This document shows positions 26,814 through 36,318 of a DNA stretch of 64,000 bases, one piece after another (the stretch's first letter is position 1; each line of letters starts with the position of its first letter). Both the position numbers and the translations under genes were made by a program. The notes under the pieces are model-generated. The model did no database searches. It was not told where the DNA came from and was given only the letters and a program-made list of their open reading frames with translations. Source of the stretch: Polaribacter vadi (GTDB taxonomy: Bacteria; Bacteroidota; Bacteroidia; Flavobacteriales; Flavobacteriaceae); contig NZ_JAHKQL010000008.1 of assembly GCF_018861005.1 (NCBI RefSeq), positions 186,001 to 250,000 of the forward strand. The letters are read 5' to 3'.

Positions 26814-26831
26814 TAGTTGCATATGCAACTA
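26814..26831. promoter_or_regulatory. MarR operator palindrome
   Basis: TAGTTGCATATGCAACTA is a perfect 18-bp palindrome with no spacer, as expected for a MarR dimer. It lies immediately upstream of the -7 box of marR, so binding would block the operon promoter. No second copy was seen in the window. Confidence 0.8.
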
Positions 26832-27029
26832 TTTAATATTTTGTTAAAAAAAATAACATTTAAAAACATTTTTAATGTTTTAGAAAGTATAAAAAGAAAT
26901 AAACGACAATTATAAAGTAACTTTTATAGAATCACATTTTTTTAGCATCTTTATACTTTTAAAAAATATAAAGGATGTTAACAGTTTTTAGAGGGTTTAG
27001 AAAGTTAAAACCATTAATTTTTTCTTAAT

Positions 27030-28202
27030 TTGATTTGCTTCTCTAACACAAGCACAGCTTTGTTTTTTTCTAAAATTGATGAAATTCCTTCTGAAATTTG
27101 GGAAGATTTAGATTGTACAAAAAACTTTTATTTTCATCCTAATTATTTAAACTCTTTAGAAAAAAATCATCCAAAAATCAATTTCACCTACATTGTTTTA
27201 ATTGATAATGATAAAAAACCAACTGCAATTGCACATCTTAAAATTGTTGATTTTCATTTAAATTCGATTAAAAATGATTTAGAATTTTTAAGAAATATTG
27301 GTAAAAAACTACATATAATTCCGGATAACAAACCTTTGAAATTGCTAATCTGTGGAAACATTTTTGTGAGTGGAGAACATGGTATTTTTATCAAAAAAAA
27401 TGAAGATAAAAATGCAATTCTTAAAGAACTAGCAGAAAGCATAAACCACTTTTTAAACTTAAACAAAGACCTTAAGAAAAAAATTGATGCTTTTTTAATT
27501 AAAGACTTTGTAAATGAATCTCTACTTATAACTAATGAATTAAAAGATTTTAATTATCATCCTTTTTCTGTAGAGCCTAACATGAAACTTGAACTACAAG
27601 AAAACTGGCAAACTTTTGATGATTATTTGGCTGCAATGAAAACAAAGTTTAGAGTAAAAGCAAAAAGAGCTTTAACTTTAAGCGAAAATCTTAAAATTGA
27701 AGATGTTACTTTAAATAACATTGATGAAAAACTACCCAAAATGACTGCTTTATATGAAAAAGTTACCTCTAAAGCAGATTTTAATCTGGCCAGTTTTAAT
27801 TTAGAAACCTATAAAGATTTTAAAGCAAAATTAGGTGATAATTATATATTAAAAACCTATTGGGTTAATGATAAAATTGTTGGTTTTATGTCTGCTGCTA
27901 TCAACCAAAAATCTTTAGACGCCCATTTTGTAGGTATTGATTATCAACTAAATAGAGAACATGCAATTTATCAAAGAATATTGTATGATTATATAGAAAT
28001 TGCGATCAGTAAAAAATTAAAAACTATAAATTTTGGAAGAACAGCTAGCGAAATTAAGAGTTCTATTGGTGCAGTTCCACAAGATTTAACAATGTATCTT
28101 CGTCATAAAAAAAGTATTACAAATAAAATTTTAAAGTTATTTTTGCAGCGTGTACAGCCTACACCTTTTCGTCAAAATTTTCCATTTAAATTGAAAAATT
28201 AA
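27030..28202 (+). CDS. GNAT-fold acyltransferase-like protein
   Basis: A protein of about 390 residues with no membrane segment. The C-terminal half has the FemAB/BioF2-like acetyltransferase plan: KFRVKAKRALTLSENLKIEDV near 210, NYILKTYWVNDKIVGFMSAAI near 270, then LDAHFVGIDYQLNREHAIYQRILYDYIEIAI and the end strand KTINFGRTASEIKSSIG. Substrate unknown; such proteins modify peptidoglycan, amino sugars or lipids. No ATG fits the start. The open frame begins after TAA at 27015, and the first usable codon is TTG at 27030. It overlaps tesB by one base (TAATG), so the two are coupled. Confidence 0.75.
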   Translation: MICFSNTSTALFFSKIDEIPSEIWEDLDCTKNFYFHPNYLNSLEKNHPKINFTYIVLIDNDKKPTAIAHLKIVDFHLNSIKNDLEFLRNIGKKLHIIPDNKPLKLLICGNIFVSGEHGIFIKKNEDKNAILKELAESINHFLNLNKDLKKKIDAFLIKDFVNESLLITNELKDFNYHPFSVEPNMKLELQENWQTFDDYLAAMKTKFRVKAKRALTLSENLKIEDVTLNNIDEKLPKMTALYEKVTSKADFNLASFNLETYKDFKAKLGDNYILKTYWVNDKIVGFMSAAINQKSLDAHFVGIDYQLNREHAIYQRILYDYIEIAISKKLKTINFGRTASEIKSSIGAVPQDLTMYLRHKKSITNKILKLFLQRVQPTPFRQNFPFKLKN

Positions 28203-29065
28203 TGAATAACAGCAAAGAATTAATATCACTTTTATCTTTAAAAGAATTAGAAAAAAATAAATTTTTAGGAGAAAGTGTAACCATAGGAAGCGCAATTGTA
28301 TTTGGTGGACAAGTATTGGCACAAGCTGTGCATTCTGCTTACAAAACTATACCAGAAAATCGCTTTTTACACTCTTTACATTCTTATTTTTTAGAACCTG
28401 GAGATTTAACGATTCCTATTACTTATGATGTTACTGAGGTAAGGAATGGAGGTAGTTTTTCTACAAGAAGAGTAACCGCAAGTCAGAATGATAAAACCAT
28501 ATTTATTTTAGCGGCTTCTTTTCATAAAAAAGAAGAAGGTTTTGAACACCAAGCAATAATGAAAACGGATATAAAACAACCAGAAGAATTATTAAGTTGG
28601 GATGATATGGCTGTTCAATTTGGAGATTTTTTACCAAAAAGCCTTAAATCCTTTTTAAGCATAGAAAGACCAATTGCATTTAAACCTGTGGTAATTCCTA
28701 ATCCTTTAGAGCCTAAAAATAGAGCTCCAAAAGAAGAAGTTTGGTTTAAATTAAAAGGTGATATTCCAACAATGGACATCCAAATGAAACATCAAATCTT
28801 AACATATATTTCTGATTATAATGTTTTAAATGCAGCTTTTAATCCGAATGCAAAAGATTATAGTTTTGGTAATACAATGACTGCAAGTTTAGATCATTCT
28901 ATGTGGTTTTTTAGAGATTTCGATTTTAATGATTGGATGCTTTTTTCTGCAGAATCACCCAATGCTTATGGTGCAAGAGGTTTGTGTAAGGCGAATATTT
29001 TTACAAGAGATGGTAAATTAATTGCATCTGTTAGTCAAGAAGGTTTACTTAGACCTAAAAAGTAA
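28202..29065 (+). CDS. tesB: Acyl-CoA thioesterase II
   Basis: A 287-residue double-hotdog thioesterase hydrolysing fatty acyl-CoA. The first hotdog has FGGQVLAQAVHSAYKTIPENRFLHSLHSYFLEPGD, and the RNGGSFSTRRVTASQ strand is typical. The second hotdog contains SDYNVLNAAFNPN and ASLDHSMWFFRDF, with the catalytic Asp in LDH. The end APNAYGARGL...QEGLLRPK is the family C-terminus. Length matches E. coli TesB (286). Confidence 0.95.
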   Translation: MNNSKELISLLSLKELEKNKFLGESVTIGSAIVFGGQVLAQAVHSAYKTIPENRFLHSLHSYFLEPGDLTIPITYDVTEVRNGGSFSTRRVTASQNDKTIFILAASFHKKEEGFEHQAIMKTDIKQPEELLSWDDMAVQFGDFLPKSLKSFLSIERPIAFKPVVIPNPLEPKNRAPKEEVWFKLKGDIPTMDIQMKHQILTYISDYNVLNAAFNPNAKDYSFGNTMTASLDHSMWFFRDFDFNDWMLFSAESPNAYGARGLCKANIFTRDGKLIASVSQEGLLRPKK

Positions 29066-29126
29066 TTATTACTTTAGTATTGAGTTACTTATTTTAAGTA
29101 AAAAGCTAATTAAAAAAATAGATAAA

Positions 29127-29474
29127 ATGAGTCCTTTTATATATGTCTTAACCACAAATGGTTTGTTGTTTTTATTGAGTGTTATTTTTTGGAAATTTCC
29201 GCCAAAAAAAATCAATAATTTATATGGTTATCGAACTTTTAAAGCAATGCAAAATCAAGAAATTTGGGATTTTGCAAATGCTAATTTCAACAAAACCCTA
29301 CTTTTTTATTCTGGTATATCTTTTATTGGAGGTTTAGTTCTTGCTCAGTTTTCTGCCAAAGAAATTTCTTGGGAACCTATGGTTTTGGTAATGTTATCTA
29401 TTATAGTTTCTATTATAAAAACTGAACGTGCTTTAAGTGATAACTTTACTGATGAAGGGAAAAGGAAAAAGTAA
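29127..29474 (+). CDS. SdpI family membrane protein
   Basis: A protein of 115 residues starting MSPFIYVLTTNGLLFLL. It has three hydrophobic segments, plus the family core FPPKKINNLYGYRTFKAMQNQEIWDFANANFNKTLLFYSG, which matches SdpI/YhfL-type proteins (immunity or membrane roles). An open frame runs further upstream to 29022 inside tesB, but the ATG at 29127 is the natural start. It is convergent with the next gene, with 4 bp between stops. Confidence 0.85.
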   Translation: MSPFIYVLTTNGLLFLLSVIFWKFPPKKINNLYGYRTFKAMQNQEIWDFANANFNKTLLFYSGISFIGGLVLAQFSAKEISWEPMVLVMLSIIVSIIKTERALSDNFTDEGKRKK

Positions 29475-29478
29475 TCTC

Positions 29479-30636
29479 TTAAAAATAATTTAAATCTAGT
29501 TTCTTTGTATTTGTTATAAAATACAAGATTGAAAATGGTAAAATCATAGTAAGATAAGAGATATCAAAAGAACTATTATATAAAGTATTCTTATAACCTT
29601 CATCTACAATTTCTAAAATAAAACTTAAGAAAAGTAATAGGGTTAAAAATAGTAAAGATTGAAAAATTACTTGATGTATTTTTTTTATTCTAAAACCAAA
29701 AATAAAAGGTAATATTATAAAAGTTATTTGAACCCATTTTGGTGTAAACCTTGTTTGATGATTAAAAGGATTATGTTCTTTTATAACCTCTATTTCTGGC
29801 AATGTAATTAGAAAAGGAAAAGAAATTAAAGTCAGATTAATTAGAAAACCTACAGAAAACTTAAACTTTTCTTTATTCGTAGATCTAATAAATGAACTGA
29901 ATAAAAAAAGTGTAAGAGGTATAACTACAATACCTCTTGTTAAAACTAAAAATGCTATAAAAAAGGATAATAGAAAAGGGTATTTAAAATAGTTTAATTT
30001 AAACTTATTATCCCATAAAATTATAAAAAAGACCAATATAAAGATATTACTTAACAAATCACTTTTTGCAAAAATCTCCCACAAATAAGCTGGTGAAGCT
30101 ATTAATAAAAAAACGATAATTGCTTTTTTATACATCTCTAATTTAGACTTAAAGAGCAACAAGCTTATAATTAAAAAAATAAAAGGTTGCAGCAAACTTA
30201 CATTTCCAATTAAATAAAAAGGTAAGCCAATAAAAAATAATCCTGGTAAATTAGATGATGTTTGCCCTAAATGATCTTTTAAACTATAAGGATAATTGCC
30301 ATTTAGAACACCATTAATAGTGGTATGCATAGCAGACCATCTATCAGAATTTAAAGTGTTGCCGTCAATAAAAATATTTATTAAAACAAAAACTACAAAA
30401 ATTAAAATGCAAACTGCTAAAAAGTAATAATCAACTTTTTTAACCTTGCTAATAAAGTCTCTAAAAAAATAAATTAAATAAATACCAATTATTACTAAGA
30501 TATTATAAATTACAAAAAGAGATAGGGTTGAAAAATAATCTTGCCTAACTGCATACTTTATAATGAAAAAGCTGTTAATAATCAGATACACAACTAATGC
30601 AATTATCTTTTTGTAACTATCTAAAAGCTTTTCCAT
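29479..30636 (-). CDS. Polytopic membrane protein, GT-C glycosyltransferase-like
   Basis: A 385-residue protein with about ten or eleven transmembrane helices and very few soluble loops. The first long loop (NTLNSDRWSAMHTTINGVLNGNYPYSLKDHLGQTSSNLPG, residues about 113-152) carries acidic D-R and an N-x-P-Y-S pattern like the first external loop of GT87/DUF2029-type mannosyltransferases. The function is therefore a guess at a polyprenyl-sugar transferase. It lies between tesB-sdpI (convergent) and the porZ operon, with 40 bp to the TonB receptor stop. Confidence 0.6.
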   Translation of the reverse strand: MEKLLDSYKKIIALVVYLIINSFFIIKYAVRQDYFSTLSLFVIYNILVIIGIYLIYFFRDFISKVKKVDYYFLAVCILIFVVFVLINIFIDGNTLNSDRWSAMHTTINGVLNGNYPYSLKDHLGQTSSNLPGLFFIGLPFYLIGNVSLLQPFIFLIISLLLFKSKLEMYKKAIIVFLLIASPAYLWEIFAKSDLLSNIFILVFFIILWDNKFKLNYFKYPFLLSFFIAFLVLTRGIVVIPLTLFLFSSFIRSTNKEKFKFSVGFLINLTLISFPFLITLPEIEVIKEHNPFNHQTRFTPKWVQITFIILPFIFGFRIKKIHQVIFQSLLFLTLLLFLSFILEIVDEGYKNTLYNSSFDISYLTMILPFSILYFITNTKKLDLNYF

Positions 30637-30676
30637 TTATGTTATATAATAAGTAAACAAAATAAAGGTTTATTCT

Positions 30677-33169
30677 TTAAAAATTAGCCATAAAAGAAAT
30701 CGATAAATTTCTACCAGGAGAAGAAACTCCAGAAGCAAATTCTATATAATATTCATCAAAAAGATTATCTAATCTTGCTTGTAAAGAAATGTTATTATTT
30801 ACATCATAACTTCCATTTAAGCCAAAAGTCATCCAACTTGGTGTTCCATAATAAATATCTTCATCATTTATAGCATTTGCATCTACAATAGGCGTTAAAT
30901 CATGATTATCTATACCTTCTGTAAAGTTAAAATCTTCAATATCTTTTTTACTATTAAATCTAAATTCTGCTCCTAAAGCTATTTTATCTTTTTTATAATT
31001 TAGTTCAAACTGACCAAATAAAGGCGGAATTGAAGACATTGGTTCTTCAGTGTCGTAAGTTCTTCCTTTGGTATAGGTTATAAACCCTGATGTTTTTATT
31101 TGGTTAGAAATTTTACCCAAATAATTAACAGTATAACCTAAAATATATGCGTTTCCTTTATTCTGATTGTTTACAGCATTACCAAATTCACCATCGAATT
31201 CTACTTGTTTTATACTACCATCATCATTTAAAACATAATCTCTTTGTATATAATTATCTAGTAAAGTATAATAAATATTTGCCCCAAACCTAAACTTTCT
31301 ATCATTAAAATACTTTTGCACACTAAATTCTGAACTATAAGCAAATTCAGGACTTACATCAAAATTAGGCACAGTAACATTACCAGATTTTTCACGAACT
31401 CTACCCATATCATCTATATTAGGAGAACGAAAACCAGAGGACAAAACTCCATTTAACTGCCAATTTCTATTGGGTTTATAAGCATATCCTAAAGTTGCAG
31501 TTATTGCTGAATTATTTGCACTTACTGTTGTAGTTGGCAAATCTAAAAAGGTTTCATCTATCCATCTTGCTTTTAAATGAGTGTTTGTAAAACGAATACC
31601 TGAGTTTAAAGTAGATTTACTATTTACATCTTGTCTGTAACCTACATAAAGTGCAGAGCTTAAATAACTGCTTCCTCCATCAGGATAACGTGATTGCACT
31701 TTAAAATCATCAGAAAAACCATTAATTTCTCCATCTACTATATTTAAAGTTTTTCCATAAGAATTAGACTCTAAATCATTGTGCGCAACCTCAAAACCAT
31801 AAGAAAAAATTCTTGTTTTATCAACATCAATAGGTACTGAAAAATCTCCATTAACACTAAAAACATTAACTGTTTCTTCTCTATAAGAACGATCTAAACT
31901 TCCAAATTTTCTTTGAATTCTACTCTCTTTAATATTTTGATAAGCAGTAGTAATTGAACCACTTTCTAACCAATTTTTGTTCGGATTTATTAAAAGTTGA
32001 GATGAAATTAACAACCTATCTTGAGGTCCATAATACCATTCTGCAAACTTTAAAGAAGATACATCTGTAGCATCTGTTAACTCATTTAATCTATCAAATC
32101 TTTGTATATCTGAAGAGGTAGAATACTGTAAGTTTACTTTTAAATCTGTATTTTTAGATAATGGCACAAAGAATTTCTGCAACACATCTGTTTGATTATA
32201 ACCTGTGTTTTTTAATCTATTTGGATCTGTATTTAATGTAGGATTTTCTGAATAATTTCCGTTTACATTTTCTGAATAATAAAAGACTTTTCCCCAATCT
32301 TCAAAACCATGATTTCTATTTGTACCCGCTTTTAAATTACCAAAATCAGAATAAGAAACACTTGTAAAAGAGGCCCAATTACTAAAACTAACCTCTGCAG
32401 AAACATTGGTAGTTATTTCTTGATTTACAGAAGAATATCTAGAAAATAATTGACTATTTACTTTAGTTTCTTCGGATAATTTAGGTGTTTTTGTATAATA
32501 ATGAATAACACCACCCAAAGCATCAGATCCATACATTACAGAAGATGGTCCAAAAACAACTTCAGTTTTGTCTAGTAAGTTTGGTGATAAAGTAATTGAG
32601 TTTTGCAAATGCCCTTTTCTATAAATTGCATTATTCATTCTAACACCATCTACCACTAACAAAACACGATTAGACTCCATACCTCGAATTACAGGGCTAC
32701 CTCCACCAAATTGCGTTTTTTGAACTTTTATACCAGGTATTGTAGCTAATAAATCTGCAGATGTTTGTGGTGATATTTTTTGAATATCTTTGGTAGAAAG
32801 CACTGCAATTTGTTCTGCAATTCTTTTTGCTTTTTCTTCTTTCTTAAAGGATGAAATTATAACTTCATCTAACTCTTCTGATTCTTTTGTAAGATTTACA
32901 ATAAAATTATGTAATCTAAGCTTCGATTTTTTTATTTTAAAAACAGCATAGGATAAATGAGAAAAAAAGATTACTTCATTTTCTTCTATTGATGAAATAT
33001 CAGTAAAACCATTATTATCAGTAGTTAAACTTACTGTATTTTCTGAATTAAAAACATTTACGTTTTTAACAACTTTGCCTGTTTCTTTATCAAAAATTTT
33101 AACTTTTTGACCAAAAGAAATGCTACTTATACATAAAAAAATAACAAAAATATATAGCTGCTTCATCAT
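30677..33169 (-). CDS. TonB-dependent outer-membrane receptor
   Basis: A protein of 830 residues with a signal peptide, a CarboxypepD_reg-like N-terminal domain (VKIFDKETGKVVKNVNVFNSEN), a plug (QKISPQTSADLLATIPGIKVQKTQFGGGSPVIRGMESNRVLLVVDGVRMNNAIYRKGH), then a long beta barrel ending in NLSISFMANF with terminal Phe. The barrel carries aromatic strands throughout. The plug resembles heme/vitamin-type receptors (BtuB/FepA) rather than SusC, and no SusD gene follows. The substrate is unknown. It overlaps recO by one base (TAATG), so it belongs to the porZ-recO transcript. Confidence 0.92.
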   Translation of the reverse strand: MMKQLYIFVIFLCISSISFGQKVKIFDKETGKVVKNVNVFNSENTVSLTTDNNGFTDISSIEENEVIFFSHLSYAVFKIKKSKLRLHNFIVNLTKESEELDEVIISSFKKEEKAKRIAEQIAVLSTKDIQKISPQTSADLLATIPGIKVQKTQFGGGSPVIRGMESNRVLLVVDGVRMNNAIYRKGHLQNSITLSPNLLDKTEVVFGPSSVMYGSDALGGVIHYYTKTPKLSEETKVNSQLFSRYSSVNQEITTNVSAEVSFSNWASFTSVSYSDFGNLKAGTNRNHGFEDWGKVFYYSENVNGNYSENPTLNTDPNRLKNTGYNQTDVLQKFFVPLSKNTDLKVNLQYSTSSDIQRFDRLNELTDATDVSSLKFAEWYYGPQDRLLISSQLLINPNKNWLESGSITTAYQNIKESRIQRKFGSLDRSYREETVNVFSVNGDFSVPIDVDKTRIFSYGFEVAHNDLESNSYGKTLNIVDGEINGFSDDFKVQSRYPDGGSSYLSSALYVGYRQDVNSKSTLNSGIRFTNTHLKARWIDETFLDLPTTTVSANNSAITATLGYAYKPNRNWQLNGVLSSGFRSPNIDDMGRVREKSGNVTVPNFDVSPEFAYSSEFSVQKYFNDRKFRFGANIYYTLLDNYIQRDYVLNDDGSIKQVEFDGEFGNAVNNQNKGNAYILGYTVNYLGKISNQIKTSGFITYTKGRTYDTEEPMSSIPPLFGQFELNYKKDKIALGAEFRFNSKKDIEDFNFTEGIDNHDLTPIVDANAINDEDIYYGTPSWMTFGLNGSYDVNNNISLQARLDNLFDEYYIEFASGVSSPGRNLSISFMANF

Positions 33170-33891
33170 TAACTAAAAACGGTTTCTAAAACTTGTAAAG
33201 ATTTGGGTTCTCTAAAACTGCCCAAATGTAATTTAAAATACTTAATAATCATTTGCAATACCAATTGTCTTTCAACTTTACTATAAGACACATTTTCTAT
33301 ACCATCAAAATTTATGCCTAGCAGCTTTTTAAATTGATAAAAATCGTTTTTATGAATCACATTTTTATCTTGGATGTTATCAGAAAAATTTCCTTCTAAA
33401 AGATTAAAGCCAATCTTTTCTTTTTGAGACATGTCTGGGTAAAACCCTAAAAAACCAGTTAAATTTAATAAAAACAATAAATGAAAATTTGGAATCTTGT
33501 TATGAACATCAAACCAAATAAAAGCAGTTTCTAAATAACTATACAGTGTTTTATTCTGTTCTTCTTCTTGTATAGAACTCGTTAAAATTTCTGACAAAAA
33601 AAACACCACAGATTGTTTTATAATATCTGTATGGATGGTTTTGTATGGATGAATAACTTGCACATCTTTAATAGAATTTAGGGTGCTTTTATTATTATGA
33701 TTTGCAACAATTCTTAACTGTGTAAGTGGCTGAAAATAGGCTGCTTTTATACCTTTCTTTTTAGGTTTAAGAACACCTCTAATTAAATAAGTTTTTACAC
33801 CTTCTTCTTCTGTGTAACATTTTACAATTAAACTGGTATCACCATATTTTAATGTGCTTAATACAATTGCTTTTGTTGTTACAACTGCCAT
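33169..33891 (-). CDS. recO: DNA repair protein RecO
   Basis: A 240-residue protein with the N-terminal OB fold (VVTTKAIVLSTLKYGDTSLIVKCYTEEEGVKTYLIRGVLKPKKKGIKAAYFQPLTQLRIV) typical of RecO, then a helical domain. It helps RecA loading with RecF and RecR. The usual zinc-binding cysteines are not evident, as in many Bacteroidota RecO. The gene is sandwiched between porZ and a TonB receptor with one-base overlaps on both sides. Confidence 0.92.
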   Translation of the reverse strand: MAVVTTKAIVLSTLKYGDTSLIVKCYTEEEGVKTYLIRGVLKPKKKGIKAAYFQPLTQLRIVANHNNKSTLNSIKDVQVIHPYKTIHTDIIKQSVVFFLSEILTSSIQEEEQNKTLYSYLETAFIWFDVHNKIPNFHLLFLLNLTGFLGFYPDMSQKEKIGFNLLEGNFSDNIQDKNVIHKNDFYQFKKLLGINFDGIENVSYSKVERQLVLQMIIKYFKLHLGSFREPKSLQVLETVFS

Positions 33892-36218
33892 TAATTTACA
33901 ATTGCAATTTTTGCTGTTGCAGTTTCTGTTGCATCATCATTAGATAATAAAACAATATATATACCAGAAGCAACTTTATTACCAGCTAAATTTTTCTTAT
34001 TCCAAACTACTTTACCTCCTTGTAATTCTTGCCCTTCTACAACATTGGTTTCATGTACTAAATTACCTGCAACATCTAAAATTTTCACGTTAGTGCCTAG
34101 AGGCAAATGAGTGCCATTTCTACCATCAATAGTTACAGTTTCGTGATTTTTTAAAGCGGGATTTGGATATGCATAAACCTCTGCTAATTCTTCTCCAAAA
34201 GGTGCAACATTACTATTATAAGCTACAATTCCTTTATCTGTTGCAAAGTAGACTTTACCAGTACTATCATCTACTCTAATTTTTAAAATTCTGTTAGATG
34301 GTAAAGGAGAATTATCTGAACTAAAATTTGCCAAAGTAGTTTGCCCAGAAGGATTTGTGTATAAAACACCTCCATTATCTGTACCAAACCATTTATTATC
34401 TGCACCATCTACAAAAATGGTATTTATTCTTTGGTCTCCTAACAAACGTTCTCCTACTCCATTTTCTTCTATAACAACTGGTTCTGCATTTAAAACATCT
34501 GCATCAAAAACTGTAGATGCATTTCTAAAAACAACCATACCAGCTCTAGTACCTAACCAAACTCTACTACTTTTATCAACTGCAACTGTTAATACATCTG
34601 TATCTGGTAAATTCCCTAAATTTGGTGTTGCAATTAAGGCTCGTTTTCTATCTCCAGTTTCATTATAAGCATATACTCCATTTCTTCTGGTACCTACCCA
34701 AATTGTATTATTGCTACTTATAGCCATTTCACTTAATCCAAAAGCAAAAACAGTTTGTATAGAACTGATATCGTAGCTACTCCATTGTCCATTTGGGGTT
34801 AATTTCTTAAGCTCTTCATCTTGATTGATGTTTGCTACCCACAAATTACCTTGGCTATCAAAAGCAGTTGCACTAACTCTAACTGTTACATAGTTTGGAT
34901 TAGCTGATTCTATATCTGCTAAAGGACTATTTAAATGATTATAAAATGTATTTATTTCATCGTTTTCTACAACTAGCAAACCTCCTGTAGAAACTGAATT
35001 AACATTATTTGTTCCTCCAAAAGAACTTATGTAAACTTTATTTTCTTCATTAGGATCTATAGAAACATAATTTAAATCTGTTACAGGAAAATTAGGATCA
35101 TATTGTGTATTTAACCAAACTTCTCCATTATAATGACTAAACCCTTTTTTGGTTTGTGAAGGTGCATATACTCCATCATAACCCCCATAAACAACCCACA
35201 AATCACTATTTTTAACATCAATAGAAAAAACACTATTTGATAAAGGGCCTTCTGGATGAATTTCTTCGAAAGTATTAGCTAGAGAAGAAGATGTTTTTAA
35301 AATTCCGAATTCTTCTGTTGCTAAATAAATGGTTTCATCTATAAATAAAGCATTTGATAGCGTAAAATCAAAATCTGTAATTGTTGTAAAATTTGCACTT
35401 TCGTTATTTGCTGTATCTAAAATAATTGCATTTTTATTTAGCGAAATTGCTAAATGTGAACTCGATGATTTTAAGCCATATATCATTTGAGAAAAATCTC
35501 TAACTTGTGTTAAAATTCCATTATTCAATTGATATAATTTATTGCCTTCAGAAACATAGACATGGTTGTTAAATACTGAAATGTTACTAAAATCTCTACC
35601 TTCAAAACTTTGATTCCAGTTATTAAAATCTATCAATAAATTGTTGCTTGTATCAGCTGTAAAAACACCATCTTCAGTAGCTGCATAAATAGTATTATTA
35701 TCAATTAAAGTTTGGTTAATGTTTAATGAAGTAGAACTATTACCTATAAAAAAAGTATCACCAAATTCTAAATTTTCAATATCATATTCAACTATAGCAA
35801 AAGGTGTAGACAAATATAAAGTTGTACCAAATTCAGAAATATGATTAATACTTTTATTACCAGATTGACTAAAATTAACAATATCCGAAGAAATAGTTAT
35901 GCTATTATCTTCATCTATAACCTCTACTAAACCATTTTCATAGCCAATTATTAATCGATCAAAAGCATTACTATAATAAATTGCAGAAGTAGTTTCACCA
36001 GATAAACCTTGTATAGATGAAAACTTCTCAATTTCTGAAGTAGTTTCGTTAAAAGTAAAAACGGCATTATCTGCTAAAGCATAGATAATATTATCAACTT
36101 TTATAAAGTCTTTTACGTTATTATAGGAATAAAAATCTTCCCAAGAATCACTATAATCTATTTGAGAAAAAACGGTAGAATACATAGATAAAAGAAGAAG
36201 AAAAATTACTTTTTTCAT
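33891..36218 (-). CDS. porZ: Type IX secretion protein PorZ
   Basis: A 775-residue secreted protein. The signal peptide is MKKVIFLLLLSMYSTVFS, then come about a dozen two-component-regulator-type propeller blades (repeated W-x-G-T-x-x-G-V and I-W-V-G-T motifs, for example NTIWVGTRRNGVYAYNE and SSRVWLGTRAGMVVFRN), and a C-terminal Ig-like/T9SS sorting domain starting VYAYPNPALKNHETVTIDG. This matches PorZ, the surface part of the T9SS attachment complex that helps deliver anionic LPS to the sortase PorU. Length agrees with PorZ. A -7 box TATCTTTG lies 18 bp upstream of the start. Confidence 0.85.
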   Translation of the reverse strand: MKKVIFLLLLSMYSTVFSQIDYSDSWEDFYSYNNVKDFIKVDNIIYALADNAVFTFNETTSEIEKFSSIQGLSGETTSAIYYSNAFDRLIIGYENGLVEVIDEDNSITISSDIVNFSQSGNKSINHISEFGTTLYLSTPFAIVEYDIENLEFGDTFFIGNSSTSLNINQTLIDNNTIYAATEDGVFTADTSNNLLIDFNNWNQSFEGRDFSNISVFNNHVYVSEGNKLYQLNNGILTQVRDFSQMIYGLKSSSSHLAISLNKNAIILDTANNESANFTTITDFDFTLSNALFIDETIYLATEEFGILKTSSSLANTFEEIHPEGPLSNSVFSIDVKNSDLWVVYGGYDGVYAPSQTKKGFSHYNGEVWLNTQYDPNFPVTDLNYVSIDPNEENKVYISSFGGTNNVNSVSTGGLLVVENDEINTFYNHLNSPLADIESANPNYVTVRVSATAFDSQGNLWVANINQDEELKKLTPNGQWSSYDISSIQTVFAFGLSEMAISSNNTIWVGTRRNGVYAYNETGDRKRALIATPNLGNLPDTDVLTVAVDKSSRVWLGTRAGMVVFRNASTVFDADVLNAEPVVIEENGVGERLLGDQRINTIFVDGADNKWFGTDNGGVLYTNPSGQTTLANFSSDNSPLPSNRILKIRVDDSTGKVYFATDKGIVAYNSNVAPFGEELAEVYAYPNPALKNHETVTIDGRNGTHLPLGTNVKILDVAGNLVHETNVVEGQELQGGKVVWNKKNLAGNKVASGIYIVLLSNDDATETATAKIAIVN

Positions 36219-36235
36219 AAAACAGATTATATTAC

Positions 36236-36243
36236 CAAAGATA
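36236..36243 (-). promoter_or_regulatory. -7 box (TATCTTTG) for porZ-recO-receptor
   Basis: The minus strand reads TATCTTTG, an exact TAnnTTTG match, 17 bp before the porZ ATG. No TTG is found at 17-23 bp upstream, so the -33 element is weak. Confidence 0.55.
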
Positions 36244-36318
36244 TTTAATTATTGCAAATTAACGATAAAAACAGGTATATTAGTACTTCTGTTATTATTT
36301 AAAATTAAAAATAGGAAA

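Noticed and set aside
27030..27060. Frameshift or truncated start of the acetyltransferase-like gene
   Set aside because: No ATG fits, but the frame is intact from TTG at 27030 and is bounded by a stop at 27015; a non-ATG start is simpler than damage.
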